A DNA stretch of 64,000 bases from Vibrio amylolyticus. Lineage in GTDB: Bacteria; Pseudomonadota; Gammaproteobacteria; Enterobacterales; Vibrionaceae. A program made the position numbers and the translations under genes. The stretch is taken from contig NZ_JAJHVV010000004.1 of the NCBI RefSeq assembly GCF_023145695.1, positions 62,001 to 126,000 on the forward strand. Direction: 5' to 3'. Below, in pieces: positions 49,915 through 60,071 of the stretch. The notes beneath the pieces are model-generated. The model did not search any database and was not told the origin of the DNA. It was given only the letters and a program-made list of their open reading frames with translations. The stretch's first letter is position 1. The number at the start of each line of letters is the position of its first letter.

Positions 49915-50823
49915 TTAGAAATAACCTTGACGCTTTTTCAGTTCCATCGATCCCGACTGATCGTGGTCGATCGCTCGTCCTTGACGCTCACTTGAAGTAG
50001 CTACTAACATCTCTTCGATAATGCCCGGCAGCGTATTTGCTTCTGATTCAACAGCGCCAGTCAGTGGGTAGCAGCCTAACGTACGGAAACGTACATATTT
50101 TTCTTCAATCACCTCACCTTCTTGCAGTTCCAATCGATCATCATCTGCCATGATCAGCATGCCATCACGCTCAACGACTGGTCGCTTATCAGCAAGATAA
50201 AGTGGAACAATGTCAATATTCTCTAGATAGATGTACTGCCAGATATCCAGCTCGGTCCAGTTTGATAGTGGGAACACACGAATGCTCTCGCCTTTGTTGA
50301 CCTGACCATTGTAGGTTTTCCATAACTCTGGACGTTGATTCTTAGGGTCCCAAGTGTGGTTCTTATCTCTGAATGAGTAAACTCGCTCTTTTGCTCGAGA
50401 TTTCTCTTCATCACGACGCGCACCACCAAAGGCAGCATCAAAACCATACTTATTGAGCGCTTGTTTTAGCCCTTGAGTTTTCATGATATCGGTATGCTTA
50501 GAAGAGCCATGTTTGAATGGGCTGCACCCCATCGCCAACCCTTCTGGGTTCTTATGAACGAGAAGATCAAACCCATACTTTTCAGCAATTTTATCTCGAA
50601 ACTCGATCATTTCGCGAAACTTCCAATCCGTATCAACGTGCAACAATGGAAAAGGAATTTTTCCTGGATAAAAAGCCTTACGAGCAAGATGAAGCATGAC
50701 TGAGGAGTCTTTACCAATCGAGTACATCATTACTGGGTTATCAAACTCAGCAGCAACTTCTCGAATAATATGAATACTCTCAGCTTCTAGTTGCTTCAAG
50801 TGGGTTAAGCGTTGTTGATCCAT
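49915..50823 (-). CDS. cysD: Sulfate adenylyltransferase subunit 2
   Basis: Makes adenosine 5'-phosphosulfate from ATP and sulfate, with CysN. The PP-loop is [18 protein letters not shown], then [12 protein letters not shown] and [20 protein letters not shown]. The length of 302 is normal. AAGGAA before the ATG. It is the first gene of the minus-strand cys run; the promoter must lie in the 512-bp region toward cpdB. Confidence 0.97.
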   Translation of the reverse strand: MDQQRLTHLKQLEAESIHIIREVAAEFDNPVMMYSIGKDSSVMLHLARKAFYPGKIPFPLLHVDTDWKFREMIEFRDKIAEKYGFDLLVHKNPEGLAMGCSPFKHGSSKHTDIMKTQGLKQALNKYGFDAAFGGARRDEEKSRAKERVYSFRDKNHTWDPKNQRPELWKTYNGQVNKGESIRVFPLSNWTELDIWQYIYLENIDIVPLYLADKRPVVERDGMLIMADDDRLELQEGEVIEEKYVRFRTLGCYPLTGAVESEANTLPGIIEEMLVATSSERQGRAIDHDQSGSMELKKRQGYF

Positions 50824-51335
50824 ATCTATTTCCTTGTAAGCCTTTAAGCTTAATTTTGTCCCTAAATCTATGGTCAGGATTGTATTGAATTGGCAGATAC
50901 ACTGTGGCTGAAAAAAGAACTAATCTCTCGTTTAAAGAGGCATTCACCATCGCTACAGTGCAGCACTACGAGGTGGAGCAAACCTCTATTCATGACTAAG
51001 CTTTACGTGGTTATTTGTTCAATACCTATAACCGCTTTAAATTTGTCACCATAGTGGCATCTACGCATGTAATGATTGCATTATGACCACCTCTTTATAT
51101 TACTTGAAATTCTAAAATTTCATTTTTTATAACTAAAATAGCTAAGCGACATAATATTCTGATTTTCCTCTCCAATTTGGGAGGAACATTGTGTTTACAT
51201 TTATGAGATCTTGTTGGCAGTTATTTAACCCAACACCACTCAAAGTCACAGTTTTACCAACGGTAGACATGTTGTTGCATTGTAATTTGTTACATTTATC
51301 AAGATTATTCTTTATCCCCCGTAATGGAGAACAAA
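50824..51335. promoter_or_regulatory. 512-bp divergent region between cysD and cpdB
   Basis: No annotated-type gene lies here. It must hold the cysD promoter (expected to be CysB dependent, a known rule in enteric bacteria) and that of cpdB. I could not identify CysB, Crp or promoter boxes with confidence. The region does contain an upstream ORF beginning GTG 51191 with a strong GGGAGGAAC site, entered separately. Confidence 0.45.
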
Positions 51336-51421
51336 ATGAAAATGGCAGTGAAACCTATTTCGATGGCAGTCCTTGGTGGCATGTTAATGATGGCAGGCCC
51401 AGTAATGGCCGATACCATTAA
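51191..51421 (+). CDS. Possible upstream ORF overlapping the cpdB start
   Basis: A 76-codon frame ([21 protein letters not shown]...) beginning GTG and preceded by GGGAGGAAC with 6-base spacing, a better ribosome-binding site than that of many genes here. It ends 86 bases inside cpdB, in another frame. The sequence shows no domain. It could be a leader ORF whose translation affects cpdB, or an accident. I keep it at low confidence. Confidence 0.2.
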   Translation: MFTFMRSCWQLFNPTPLKVTVLPTVDMLLHCNLLHLSRLFFIPRNGEQNENGSETYFDGSPWWHVNDGRPSNGRYH

Positions 51422-53297
51422 GCTACGTATCATCGAAACAACTGATATTCACACTAACGTGATGGATTACGATTACTACAAAGATGTTCCATCACAAAAG
51501 ATAGGTCTTGCTCGTACCGCGACATTAGTGAAGCAGGCGCAGCAAGAAGTGATAAACAGTGTTTTGGTCGATAATGGTGACTTGATTCAAGGCAGCCCTA
51601 TGGGGGATTACATGGCTGCAAAGGGAATAGAATCAGGAGAAGTTCACCCTGTCTATCAAGCAATGAATCAACTTAATTATGATGTCGGCAATATCGGTAA
51701 CCATGAATTTAATTACGGCCTAGAATTCTTAGCAACAACGCTTGAAGGGGCGGATTTCCCTTACGTGAGCGCTAACGTATTTGATGAGAAAACAGGTGAC
51801 TTTTACTTTAAGCCTTACCTGATTAAAAGCCACAGCTTTAAAGATGTCGATGGCAACGCTCATGAAATCAAAGTGGGTTACATCGGTTTCGTACCACCAC
51901 AAATCATGGTTTGGGATAAGAACAACCTAGAAGGCAAGGTTTTCGCCAAAGATATTAAGAAAATGGCAGAAAAGCTGGTTCCAGAAATGAAGAAAGCAGG
52001 CGCTGATGTTATTGTTGCGATTCCGCACTCAGGCGTCTCAACTGACCCTCATAAGTTAGGCGCAGAAAATTCTACGTATTACTTGTCTGAAGTAGACGGG
52101 ATTGATGCGATTGCCTTTGGTCACTCTCACTCAGTATTCCCAGGTCGTGGCTTTGATAACATTCAAGGCATCGACAATGAAAAAGGCACGATAAATGGTG
52201 TAACAGCCGTTATGCCGGGGCGCTGGGGCAGCCACGTTGGTGTGATGGACTTAGTGCTTAAGCAACAAGATGGTAACTGGAGTGTCGTTAAAGGCCAGTC
52301 AGAAGCTCGTCCTATCTATGATAAGAACAACAAGAAATCACTGGCTAAAGCTGATGAAGGAATTGTTGAAGCGCTAAAAGACGCGCACAAAGGAACGCGT
52401 GACTTTGTAAACCAACCGATTGGTAAAGCAAATGACGTGATGTACAGCTTCTTAGCACTTGTGCAAGATGATCCTACCGTTCAGATCGTTAACCTTGCTC
52501 AAAAAGATTATGTTGAGAAGTTTATTCAAGGTGATCCTGATCTTGATGGCCTTCCAGTGCTTTCAGCAGCAGCACCATTTAAAGCAGGCGGTCGTAAAAA
52601 TGATCCAGCTAACTTTACTGAAGTTGAATCTGGTCAGCTAACATTCCGTAACGCCGCCGATTTATACCTTTACCCGAATACACTTGTCGCACTCAAAGTA
52701 ACAGGTCGTGAAGTTAAAGAGTGGTTAGAGTGTTCAGCGGGTCAGTTTAAACACATTGACGCAACCACAACAGCCCCTCAATCACTTATCGATTGGGATG
52801 ACTTCCGTACTTACAACTTCGATGTAATGGATGGTGTTGAGTACAAGATCGATGTCACCATGGCACCAAAATACGACGGTAACTGTAAAGTTATCAATGC
52901 TGGCTCTCAGCGTGTTGTTGATCTGACTTATCAAGGTAAGCCAATTAACATGAATCAAACGTTCATTATCGCAACCAATAACTACAGAGCCTTCAGCAAT
53001 AAGTTCCCAGGTACCGGCGCGGATTATATTGCGTTTGAAGCACCAGATGAGAACCGCACCGTTGTAGCAAACTACATCTCTCGTGTAAGCCAAGAGAAAG
53101 GTGAAGTGACGCCAAGTGCCGACAACAACTGGTCTTTCGCGCCAATTGACTCAGATAAAGCACTCGATATCCGTTTTGAAACGTCTCCAAGTGACAAAGC
53201 AGCGAAATTTATCCAAGAAAAAGGTCAGTACCCAATGGAGCAAGTCGCAACTGATGAGGTTGGATTTGCCGTTTATAAGATTGATCTACAAAAATAG
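51336..53297 (+). CDS. cpdB: 2',3'-cyclic-nucleotide 2'-phosphodiesterase/3'-nucleotidase
   Basis: Periplasmic enzyme that degrades cyclic nucleotides and 3'-nucleotides to nucleosides for scavenging. The signal peptide is [25 protein letters not shown]. The metallophosphatase motifs are [41 protein letters not shown] and [10 protein letters not shown]; the C-terminal 5'-nucleotidase domain binds the base. I prefer ATG 51336 (653 aa) because GGAG lies 6 bases upstream; a start four codons earlier lacks one. Confidence 0.95.
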   Translation: MKMAVKPISMAVLGGMLMMAGPVMADTIKLRIIETTDIHTNVMDYDYYKDVPSQKIGLARTATLVKQAQQEVINSVLVDNGDLIQGSPMGDYMAAKGIESGEVHPVYQAMNQLNYDVGNIGNHEFNYGLEFLATTLEGADFPYVSANVFDEKTGDFYFKPYLIKSHSFKDVDGNAHEIKVGYIGFVPPQIMVWDKNNLEGKVFAKDIKKMAEKLVPEMKKAGADVIVAIPHSGVSTDPHKLGAENSTYYLSEVDGIDAIAFGHSHSVFPGRGFDNIQGIDNEKGTINGVTAVMPGRWGSHVGVMDLVLKQQDGNWSVVKGQSEARPIYDKNNKKSLAKADEGIVEALKDAHKGTRDFVNQPIGKANDVMYSFLALVQDDPTVQIVNLAQKDYVEKFIQGDPDLDGLPVLSAAAPFKAGGRKNDPANFTEVESGQLTFRNAADLYLYPNTLVALKVTGREVKEWLECSAGQFKHIDATTTAPQSLIDWDDFRTYNFDVMDGVEYKIDVTMAPKYDGNCKVINAGSQRVVDLTYQGKPINMNQTFIIATNNYRAFSNKFPGTGADYIAFEAPDENRTVVANYISRVSQEKGEVTPSADNNWSFAPIDSDKALDIRFETSPSDKAAKFIQEKGQYPMEQVATDEVGFAVYKIDLQK

Positions 53298-53318
53298 TTA
53301 ACAGTTAGATAAAGTATC

Positions 53319-53347
53319 AAGCCGTAGCCTTCCGCTACGGCTTTTTT
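53319..53347 (+). terminator. Terminator after cpdB
   Basis: AAGCCGTAGC and GCTACGGCTT pair around CTTCC and run into TTTTT. The next gene begins 12 bp after it. Confidence 0.93.
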
Positions 53348-53358
53348 ATGGAGAGAAT

Positions 53359-53919
53359 ATGACTGAGCGTTTCGTAGAGTATCTAACTGACAATGGGTTT
53401 TCTCCATCAGAAGTAGCAGCAATAAAGGATTCTAGCTCCCTCATGGAGCTACCCACTCGACATATTTTAGTCAATCAAGGAGCCCATGCAGATGGAATCT
53501 ACTTTGTGTTGGATGGAATATGTCATGCGAGCTACTTAACTGAAAAGGGCAAAGAGTACAGTAAAGAGTTCTATTGGGAGCTCGACTGGATGATCGGCTT
53601 TGAAAGTCTCATTAAAGATCAGCCCTCTCCTTATCTGTTGGAAACATTAACCGAAACAACACTGGTCTACTTACCTTTAAGTACCTTGCATCAATGGCGC
53701 TCAGAAAAGCACTCTATTTATCTAAAGTTACTCGAAGCCCAGTTGATGTATAAAGAGAACAAAGAACGCTTCATGTTGCTGTTTACCCCTCAAGAGCGGT
53801 ATGAGTTGTTTTGCCAACATTACCCTGAATTGCATTCACGTCTAAATGATTATCAAATTGCTGCCTACTTAGGAATTACTGCAATAAGTCTTAGTCGAAT
53901 TAAAAATCGAGCAGATTAA
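53359..53919 (+). CDS. Crp/Fnr-family transcriptional regulator
   Basis: A 186-residue cytoplasmic protein. Residues 15-115 form a cyclic-nucleotide-binding-like fold (LPTRHILVNQGAHADGIYFVLDGICHASYL); the arginine that binds cAMP phosphate in Crp is not recognisable, so another signal or none is likely. The C-terminal HTH is short (LNDYQIAAYLGITAISLSRIKNR). There is no Cys cluster as in Fnr. It could regulate the neighbouring genes, but no target can be named. Confidence 0.85.
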   Translation: MTERFVEYLTDNGFSPSEVAAIKDSSSLMELPTRHILVNQGAHADGIYFVLDGICHASYLTEKGKEYSKEFYWELDWMIGFESLIKDQPSPYLLETLTETTLVYLPLSTLHQWRSEKHSIYLKLLEAQLMYKENKERFMLLFTPQERYELFCQHYPELHSRLNDYQIAAYLGITAISLSRIKNRAD

Positions 53920-53993
53920 TTAACAATTGTTAATGCTGGTCCAAATCAAATATTGCATAGTGACCATTCGCTGTTTTAAGGATTGCACTCTCA

Positions 53994-54461
53994 ATGAATC
54001 AAATTACTTGGCAAAGCTTGCCTTTCGATAAGTTAACCGCCCATCAACTTTATCAATTACTCAAATTACGTGTCGATGTGTTCGTTGTTGAGCAAAACTG
54101 CCCTTACCCTGAGCTTGATGATAAGGACCATCAGCCTGAAGTTCATCATCTTTTGGGTTATGACGGAGAGAGCTTAGTCGCTTGTGCTCGTCTTCTTCCT
54201 GCAGGAATCAGTTACGAAGATGTCAGCATCGGCCGTATAGCAACCTCAGATAAAGTAAGAAGACAAGGGGTAGGAAATACCTTGGTTGAAACCGCTCTAA
54301 AGGAGTGTCACTCCTTATGGCCAAACCAATCTATTACCATTGGCGCACAAGAACATCTGGCCAATTTTTATAACACTCATGGTTTTGTAAAAATTTCAGA
54401 GATGTATCTAGAAGATGATATTCCTCATATCGACATGAGACTCGAAAAGCAACGTGCCTAA
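53994..54461 (+). CDS. GNAT N-acetyltransferase, ElaA family
   Basis: A 155-residue acetyltransferase. ElaA-type features are WQSLPFDKLTAHQLYQLLKLRVDVFVVEQNCPYPELDDKD and LLGYDGESLVACARLLPAG; the acetyl-CoA loop is GRIATSDKVRRQGVGNTLVE. The substrate is unknown. It overlaps the EamA gene by 8 bp, so they are probably co-transcribed. Confidence 0.88.
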   Translation: MNQITWQSLPFDKLTAHQLYQLLKLRVDVFVVEQNCPYPELDDKDHQPEVHHLLGYDGESLVACARLLPAGISYEDVSIGRIATSDKVRRQGVGNTLVETALKECHSLWPNQSITIGAQEHLANFYNTHGFVKISEMYLEDDIPHIDMRLEKQRA

Positions 54462-55302
54462 GCTCTCTGCTACCTCATTTGGGCTTCTTCTACTCGTATT
54501 AGGTAATCTAGCCGCTTCACTATCAGATGTCGCGGTTAAGCTCCTTGACGGAGGAGTCTCTCCTTTTCAATATATCTTCTTGAGGCAATTGATAACGCTC
54601 TTAGTCATCATTCCCTTTTGGTTGCGACTTGAACCTTCAAAACGAGCGATTACCAACCCCCGCATCACCCTTTTTCGCTCTAAACTCGTGTTAGTTGGCA
54701 GCAGCTGCATGATAGTAGCAATTACTCACTTACCATTAGCAACAGCAAACGCCATATTTTATGCGGCGCCATTATTGATGCTACCTCTCTCATTTTGGCT
54801 ACTTAACGAAAAGCCTAATAGAACAAAGGTAATTACAACAATCGTCGGCTTTATAGGAGTACTGATTGTACTGAGACCATCAGAGTTTCATTGGGCCGCT
54901 CTTTTCGCTTTAGGTACGGCTTTAACATTGGCTTTATTCAACATTCTGGTCAGGACCATACCAAAGGAGCAACCAGTCGTAAGTACATTAATGTGGACGA
55001 CACTATTTTCTCTGCCGTTGTCGGCACTTTTAGCATGGGTTTACTGGCAACCAGTAGCGTTACATCAGGTTGGATGGGTGGCGGTTAGTGCGTTGCTGAT
55101 TCTTGCTTATAATGGATTGGCGGTTATGGCGTACAAAAAAACACATGCCTACCAAATCGCAATGGCAGAATATTCAGGGCTAGTATTCGTCACGTTTTTT
55201 GGAATATGGTGGTTTAGCGAGATCCCGAGCTTGTTAACGCTGATCGGAATTAGCTTGATTGTTATCCCTTTATTGCCATTAAGGAAATGGATTAGGAAAT
55301 AA
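54454..55302 (+). CDS. EamA-family (DMT) transporter
   Basis: A 282-residue inner-membrane protein with ten TM helices in two EamA repeats (about residues 10-135 and 145-275). SDVAVKLLDGGVSPFQYIFLRQLITLLVI and LPLATANAIFYAAPLLMLPLSFWLLNEKP are characteristic of the drug/metabolite exporter group. The start is GTG inside the GNAT gene. The substrate is unknown; RhtA/YdcZ-like exporters move amino acids or metabolites. Confidence 0.87.
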   Translation: MPKLSATSFGLLLLVLGNLAASLSDVAVKLLDGGVSPFQYIFLRQLITLLVIIPFWLRLEPSKRAITNPRITLFRSKLVLVGSSCMIVAITHLPLATANAIFYAAPLLMLPLSFWLLNEKPNRTKVITTIVGFIGVLIVLRPSEFHWAALFALGTALTLALFNILVRTIPKEQPVVSTLMWTTLFSLPLSALLAWVYWQPVALHQVGWVAVSALLILAYNGLAVMAYKKTHAYQIAMAEYSGLVFVTFFGIWWFSEIPSLLTLIGISLIVIPLLPLRKWIRK

Positions 55303-55324
55303 CATCTAGATAGGCTTTTGTACG

Positions 55325-55885
55325 TTACTTACTACGCCCAAACCCACCGTCAGAAAGCCTAAAAAACATCACAGAATCTTTGCTCTTCTCAAGCTGTAGG
55401 ATATCAAGTCTTCCATCATCAGCCAGTTTGTAGCGAACGAGCTGCCCCTGTTTAATGTGACTTAATGGTTTATCATTGCCCTCAACTTTCACTAATGCAT
55501 TAAGGTCGGACATGGGTAAACCGTTAGTACGAAAAACCTGAGACAAGGTATCACCGGTCTTCACCGTGTACTCACTCCAAATATCTGACTTTGGTGAGGC
55601 TGTTTGTTGCTTAGACTGTTCACTCAGCGCCGTGGTGTTAATTGCAATTTCGACACGTTGATTCGGCGTCGTAGAGACAACCTCTTCCTTCTTTGAAGTA
55701 GGAAGAATTAACAAAATTGCGACCACTGGGGTAAGCACCATCAAAGCACGTTGATGCAGCAAAGGAAGCTGATTCCATAAAGAGAGAGCTTTTTGTCGAT
55801 ATGATTGCCAGTCGATTTTCTTTAATTGAGTCGTAACCAATTCAAGGTAGTCTACTTTCTGTGGCTTCTTTTTACGGCGATTCAT
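55325..55885 (-). CDS. OapA/YtfB-like cell-envelope protein with LysM-type domain
   Basis: A 186-residue bitopic protein: a basic cytoplasmic N-terminus (MNRRKKKPQKVDYLELV), one TM helix (ALMVLTPVVAILLILP, near residue 68), then a periplasmic LysM-like/OapA domain (EYTVKTGDTLSQVFRTNGLPMSDLNALVKVEG, IKQGQLVRYKL). In E. coli the homologue YtfB binds glycan and contributes to cell division, and is also next to fklB. I start at 55885, preceded by AGGAG; a start ten codons earlier lacks such a site. Confidence 0.85.
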   Translation of the reverse strand: MNRRKKKPQKVDYLELVTTQLKKIDWQSYRQKALSLWNQLPLLHQRALMVLTPVVAILLILPTSKKEEVVSTTPNQRVEIAINTTALSEQSKQQTASPKSDIWSEYTVKTGDTLSQVFRTNGLPMSDLNALVKVEGNDKPLSHIKQGQLVRYKLADDGRLDILQLEKSKDSVMFFRLSDGGFGRSK

Positions 55886-56120
55886 TAATATCCGTCTCCT
55901 AAACGCATTACTCATAGTATAAAAAGCAGCAGCGTTTGAGTATATATTATTTGTAGATTCGACGTCATCGCGCAGTAAAATCTGTTAAATATTGTATCGA
56001 TGTAAGATAAAGCTCACATTGTTATTGCTTAGCGGTTGGTAATCCGCTCAGCCGTTTAAACCTGATTCGTTAACTGGTATCCTGTACGCCTTAAATTTTC
56101 TTTAACTAAGAGTGACATTC

Positions 56121-56741
56121 ATGTCTGAAGTAAAATTCGAAACTGTTGAGCAAAAAGCAAGCTACGGTATTGGTCTACAAATGGGTCAACAACTAGCTGG
56201 AAGCGGCCTTGAAGGTCTGAACGTTGACGCTATCGCTGCTGGTATTGCAACAGCTCTGACTGGTGACATGCCAGCTATTGAAGTTGATGAGATCAACAAA
56301 GCTCTTCAAGAGCTACACACTCGCGCAGAAAGTGCACGTGCAGAAGCAGCAAAAGCAGCATCTGCTGATAGTGAAGTATTCCTAGCTGACAACGCTCTAC
56401 GTTCTGAAGTAACAGTTTTAGAGTCTGGTCTACAATACGAAGTGCTTACTGAAGGTACTGGTGAAGTACCAACTTCTGATAAGCAAGTTCGTGTTCACTA
56501 CCACGGTGAGCTAACTGACGGTACTGTATTCGACAGCTCTGTATCTCGTGGCGAACCAGCTGAGTTCCCTGTAACTGGCGTAATCAAAGGCTGGGTTGAA
56601 GCTCTTCAACTAATGTCTGTAGGTTCTAAGTGGAAACTCTACATTCCACAAGACCTAGCATACGGTGAGCGTGGCGCTGGCGCTGCAATCCCACCATTTG
56701 CTGCACTAGTATTTGAAGTAGAACTTCTAGCGATTCTTTAA
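56121..56741 (+). CDS. fklB: FKBP-type 22 kDa peptidyl-prolyl cis-trans isomerase
   Basis: Isomerase of the FkpA/FklB type. The N-terminal dimerisation domain ([34 protein letters not shown], residues 1-85) is followed by the FKBP fold ([64 protein letters not shown]). No signal peptide is present, so it is probably cytoplasmic. I use ATG 56121 (206 aa), supported by AAGAGTG upstream. It is divergent from the OapA-like gene. Confidence 0.94.
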   Translation: MSEVKFETVEQKASYGIGLQMGQQLAGSGLEGLNVDAIAAGIATALTGDMPAIEVDEINKALQELHTRAESARAEAAKAASADSEVFLADNALRSEVTVLESGLQYEVLTEGTGEVPTSDKQVRVHYHGELTDGTVFDSSVSRGEPAEFPVTGVIKGWVEALQLMSVGSKWKLYIPQDLAYGERGAGAAIPPFAALVFEVELLAIL

Positions 56742-56799
56742 GCTATATAGTTTCTATCGTAGCTATATTGTTGAAAATCTAGCTACGGTCAAAAAATAC

Positions 56800-56830
56800 A
56801 AAAGGGTTAGCCGTTGGCTAACCCTTTTTT
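56800..56830 (+). terminator. Terminator after fklB
   Basis: AAAGGGTTAGCC and GGCTAACCCTTT form a perfect 12-bp stem around GTT, followed by TTT. It is located 60 bp after the stop. Confidence 0.93.
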
Positions 56831-56883
56831 AGTGCCTGCCTGTAATGAATAGAAACGAAAGTCCAGACCATATAAAGCAGATA

Positions 56884-56914
56884 CAAAAAAGCCGAGCTTA
56901 CGCTCGGCTTTTTA
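56884..56914 (-). terminator. Terminator of the alpha operon after rplQ
   Basis: On the minus strand AAAAAGCCGAGC and GCTCGGCTTTTTT pair around GTAA. It ends the ribosomal protein transcript 15 bp after rplQ. Confidence 0.95.
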
Positions 56915-56929
56915 AGTTCATTCGAACTA

Positions 56930-57310
56930 TTACTCAGCTGCTTCTTCTGCTACTGGGCGATCTACAAGCTCAATGTAAGCCATTGGAGCTTTATCACCAG
57001 TACGGAAACCAGCTTTTAGGATACGTGTGTAACCGCCTTGGCGGCTAGCAAAACGTGGACCTAGTTCGTTGAACAGTTTTGCAACTACTTCGTTATCACG
57101 AGTACGTGCAAATGCTAAACGACGGTTAGCAACGCTATCCGTTTTAGCTAGCGTAATCAAAGGCTCAACGACGCGGCGAAGCTCTTTTGCTTTTGGCAAA
57201 GTAGTCTTGATAACTTCATGACTAACTAGAGAGCATGCCATATTGCTAAACATCGCTTTACGATGTGAGCTGTTGCGGTTGAGTTGACGACCACTCTTAC
57301 GATGGCGCAT
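56930..57310 (-). CDS. rplQ: 50S ribosomal protein L17
   Basis: Ribosomal protein of the large subunit, 126 residues, last gene of the alpha operon (rpsM-rpsK-rpsD-rpoA-rplQ). [24 protein letters not shown] and [22 protein letters not shown] are characteristic. It lies 26 bp after rpoA. Confidence 0.97.
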   Translation of the reverse strand: MRHRKSGRQLNRNSSHRKAMFSNMACSLVSHEVIKTTLPKAKELRRVVEPLITLAKTDSVANRRLAFARTRDNEVVAKLFNELGPRFASRQGGYTRILKAGFRTGDKAPMAYIELVDRPVAEEAAE

Positions 57311-57336
57311 GACCTAATCCTTCTAACTAATATCGA

Positions 57337-58329
57337 TTAATCTTCAGCGATAGACGCTGGCGGCCAATTTTCTAGGCGCATGCCCAGAGAAAGACCACGT
57401 GATGCAAGTACGTCTTTAATCTCTGTAAGAGATTTTTTACCAAGGTTAGGCGTTTTAAGTAGCTCAACCTCAGTACGCTGTACAAGATCACCGATGTAGT
57501 GAATCGCTTCTGCTTTCAAACAGTTAGCAGAGCGAACTGTTAGTTCAAGATCGTCTACAGGACGAAGTAGGATAGGATCGAATTCTGGCTTCTCTTCCTT
57601 CTCCTCAGGAACACGTACATCACGAAGATCTACGAATGCATCCAGTTGTTCAGCTAAAATAGTAGCTGCACGACGGATTGCTTCCTCAGGTTCTAGAGTA
57701 CCGTTCGTTTCCATATCGATAACAAGCTTGTCTAAGTCAGTACGTTGTTCTACACGTGCCGCATCAACAGAGTAGGCAATTTTGTCTACTGGGCTGTATG
57801 TTGCGTCAACAAGTAAACGACCGATTGGACGCTCATCTTCTTCAGTATGAATGCGAGCGGAAGCTGGAACATAACCACGACCACGTTCAACTTTGATGCG
57901 CATAGCGATCTCAGCGTTGTCATCCGTTAGGTGACAAATAACGTGTTCAGGGTTTACGACCTCTACATCACCATCATGGGTGATGTCACCTGCAACCACA
58001 GGGCCTGAGCCTGATTTGTTCAGTGTAATAAACACTTCATCTTTGCCTTCGGCAACGCGAACAGCTAAACCTTTCAGGTTAAGAAGAATCTCAAGGATAT
58101 CTTCTTGTACACCTTCTTTGGTGCTGTATTCGTGTAATACGCCTTCAATCTCAACTTCTGTTACAGCACAACCTGGCATAGAAGATAGAAGAATGCGGCG
58201 AAGAGCATTACCTAGAGTGTGACCGAAACCACGCTCTAACGGCTCAAGAGTTACTTTTGCGTGTGTCGTGTTGATCTGTTCGATGTCAACAAGACGTGGC
58301 TTAAGAAATTCTGTTACAGAACCCTGCAT
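57337..58329 (-). CDS. rpoA: DNA-directed RNA polymerase subunit alpha
   Basis: Assembles the core polymerase and contacts activators. The N-terminal dimerisation domain (residues 1-235) contains [36 protein letters not shown]; the C-terminal domain (250-325) contains [51 protein letters not shown], which binds UP elements. The length of 330 is normal. It lies 24 bp after rpsD. Confidence 0.98.
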   Translation of the reverse strand: MQGSVTEFLKPRLVDIEQINTTHAKVTLEPLERGFGHTLGNALRRILLSSMPGCAVTEVEIEGVLHEYSTKEGVQEDILEILLNLKGLAVRVAEGKDEVFITLNKSGSGPVVAGDITHDGDVEVVNPEHVICHLTDDNAEIAMRIKVERGRGYVPASARIHTEEDERPIGRLLVDATYSPVDKIAYSVDAARVEQRTDLDKLVIDMETNGTLEPEEAIRRAATILAEQLDAFVDLRDVRVPEEKEEKPEFDPILLRPVDDLELTVRSANCLKAEAIHYIGDLVQRTEVELLKTPNLGKKSLTEIKDVLASRGLSLGMRLENWPPASIAED

Positions 58330-58353
58330 TGTGTCCTCTCTTTATATTAAACC

Positions 58354-58974
58354 TTACTTAGAGTAAAGCTCGACGATCAGTTGTTCGTTGATGTCAGCTG
58401 ATAGGTCAGAACGCTCAGGCATACGCTTGAATGTACCTTCCATTTTGCCAGCATCTACTTCAATCCAAGTTGGTTTCTCACGTTGTCCAGCAACTTCTAG
58501 AGCAGCAGTTACACGAGCTTGCTTTTTAGCTTTCTCGCGAATTGAAACAACGTCGTTCGCCGAAACTTTGAACGAAGGAACGTTTACAACGTTACCGTTA
58601 ACTAGGATAGCTTTGTGGCTAACTAGTTGACGAGATTCAGCGCGAGTTGCACCAAAGCCCATGCGGTATACTACGTTGTCAAGACGACCTTCAAGAAGCT
58701 GAAGTAGGTTTGCACCTGTGTTGCCTTTAAGGCGAGCAGCTTCTTTGTAGTAGTTACGGAATTGTTTTTCTAGAACGCCGTAGATACGACGAACTTTTTG
58801 CTTCTCACGAAGCTGAACGCCATACTCAGATAGACGACCGCGACGAGCGCCGTGTACACCTGGTGCGTTATCAATTTTACACTTGGTATCGATCGCACGT
58901 ACACCAGACTTAAGGAATAAGTCTGTGCCTTCGCGACGGCTAAGCTTAAGCTTAGGGCCCAAATATCTTGCCAT
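58354..58974 (-). CDS. rpsD: 30S ribosomal protein S4
   Basis: A 206-residue primary 16S rRNA-binding protein. [21 protein letters not shown] and the S4 domain [38 protein letters not shown] are typical. In enterobacteria S4 represses the alpha operon by binding the leader pseudoknot; a matching leader is present at 59769-59834. Confidence 0.98.
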   Translation of the reverse strand: MARYLGPKLKLSRREGTDLFLKSGVRAIDTKCKIDNAPGVHGARRGRLSEYGVQLREKQKVRRIYGVLEKQFRNYYKEAARLKGNTGANLLQLLEGRLDNVVYRMGFGATRAESRQLVSHKAILVNGNVVNVPSFKVSANDVVSIREKAKKQARVTAALEVAGQREKPTWIEVDAGKMEGTFKRMPERSDLSADINEQLIVELYSK

Positions 58975-59005
58975 GATTCTTCTCCAATATTCCTAAAAAC
59001 GAAAC

Positions 59006-59401
<396 letters not shown>

Positions 59402-59414
59402 CTACCTTATCCGA

Positions 59415-59771
59415 CTATTTCTTGATCGGCTTGCGCGGACCCTTACGGGTGCGAGCGTTGGTTTTAGTACGCTGTCCACGTAGTGGTAGACTGCGACGAT
59501 GACGAAGACCGCGGTAACAACCAAGGTCCATAAGACGCTTGATGTTCATCGATACTTCACGACGTAGATCACCTTCTACAGTGTATTTAGCTACACCATC
59601 ACGCAGTTGATCGATCTGTTCTTCAGTTAGTTCACTGATCTTAACATCTTCAGCGATACCTGCTTCAGCTAGAATAGCTTGAGAGCGGGTTTTGCCGATG
59701 CCGAAAATTGCTGTTAAAGCAATTACAGCGTGTTTTTGATCAGGAATGTTAATGCCAGCTATACGGGCCAC
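59415..59771 (-). CDS. rpsM: 30S ribosomal protein S13
   Basis: A 118-residue protein at the head of the 30S subunit. [34 protein letters not shown] opens the protein, and the C-terminal [14 protein letters not shown] is typical. The start codon is GTG, as in E. coli, which forms part of the S4-controlled leader. It is the first gene of the alpha operon. Confidence 0.98.
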   Translation of the reverse strand: MARIAGINIPDQKHAVIALTAIFGIGKTRSQAILAEAGIAEDVKISELTEEQIDQLRDGVAKYTVEGDLRREVSMNIKRLMDLGCYRGLRHRRSLPLRGQRTKTNARTRKGPRKPIKK

Positions 59772-59834
59772 TATTCACTCCTAGTACTTTGATAAAGAAT
59801 TATCCGCAGCAGAGCCCGTGAGGATACGCTGCGG
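59763..59834 (-). promoter_or_regulatory. Alpha-operon leader with S4-type pseudoknot
   Basis: On the minus strand, CCGCAGC (59828-59834) and GCTGCGG (59804-59810) form a 7-bp hairpin. Its loop contains ACGGGC (59814-59819), which is complementary to GCCCGT at codons 2-3 of rpsM (59763-59768). This is the same loop-to-coding-region pairing as in the E. coli S4 translational operator, so S4 feedback control is inferred. Confidence 0.8.
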
Positions 59835-59860
59835 CATACTACTTCTTTTGCACGCAAAAG

Positions 59861-59889
59861 GTAGGCCGAGGAATATACTCGACGCTACC
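59861..59889 (-). terminator. Attenuator-like hairpin between rpmJ and rpsM
   Basis: On the minus strand GGTAGCGTCGAG and CTCGGCCTACC pair with an internal mismatch, followed by a short TTTT. It separates the spc-type genes from the alpha operon and could be a weak terminator or simply leader structure. Confidence 0.4.
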
Positions 59890-59917
59890 TAATTTTACAA
59901 GTAAAAATTTCTGCTAA

Positions 59918-60031
59918 TTAGCCTTGGCGTTGTTTATGCTTTGGCTCACTGCAAATCACGCGAACGACACCGTTACGCTTGATAACTTTACAGTTACGGC
60001 AGATTTTTTTAACGGAAGCACGAACTTTCAT
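59918..60031 (-). CDS. rpmJ: 50S ribosomal protein L36
   Basis: A 37-residue ribosomal protein, read directly from the minus strand: [20 protein letters not shown], followed by [17 protein letters not shown]. The Cys-x2-Cys...Cys-x4-His zinc-binding type is retained. It lies 40 bp after secY and is the last gene of the spc operon. Confidence 0.97.
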
Positions 60032-60071
60032 TGCTAAACTCCGTAAATGAAATCTTCAGTCTAGAGTCGTA

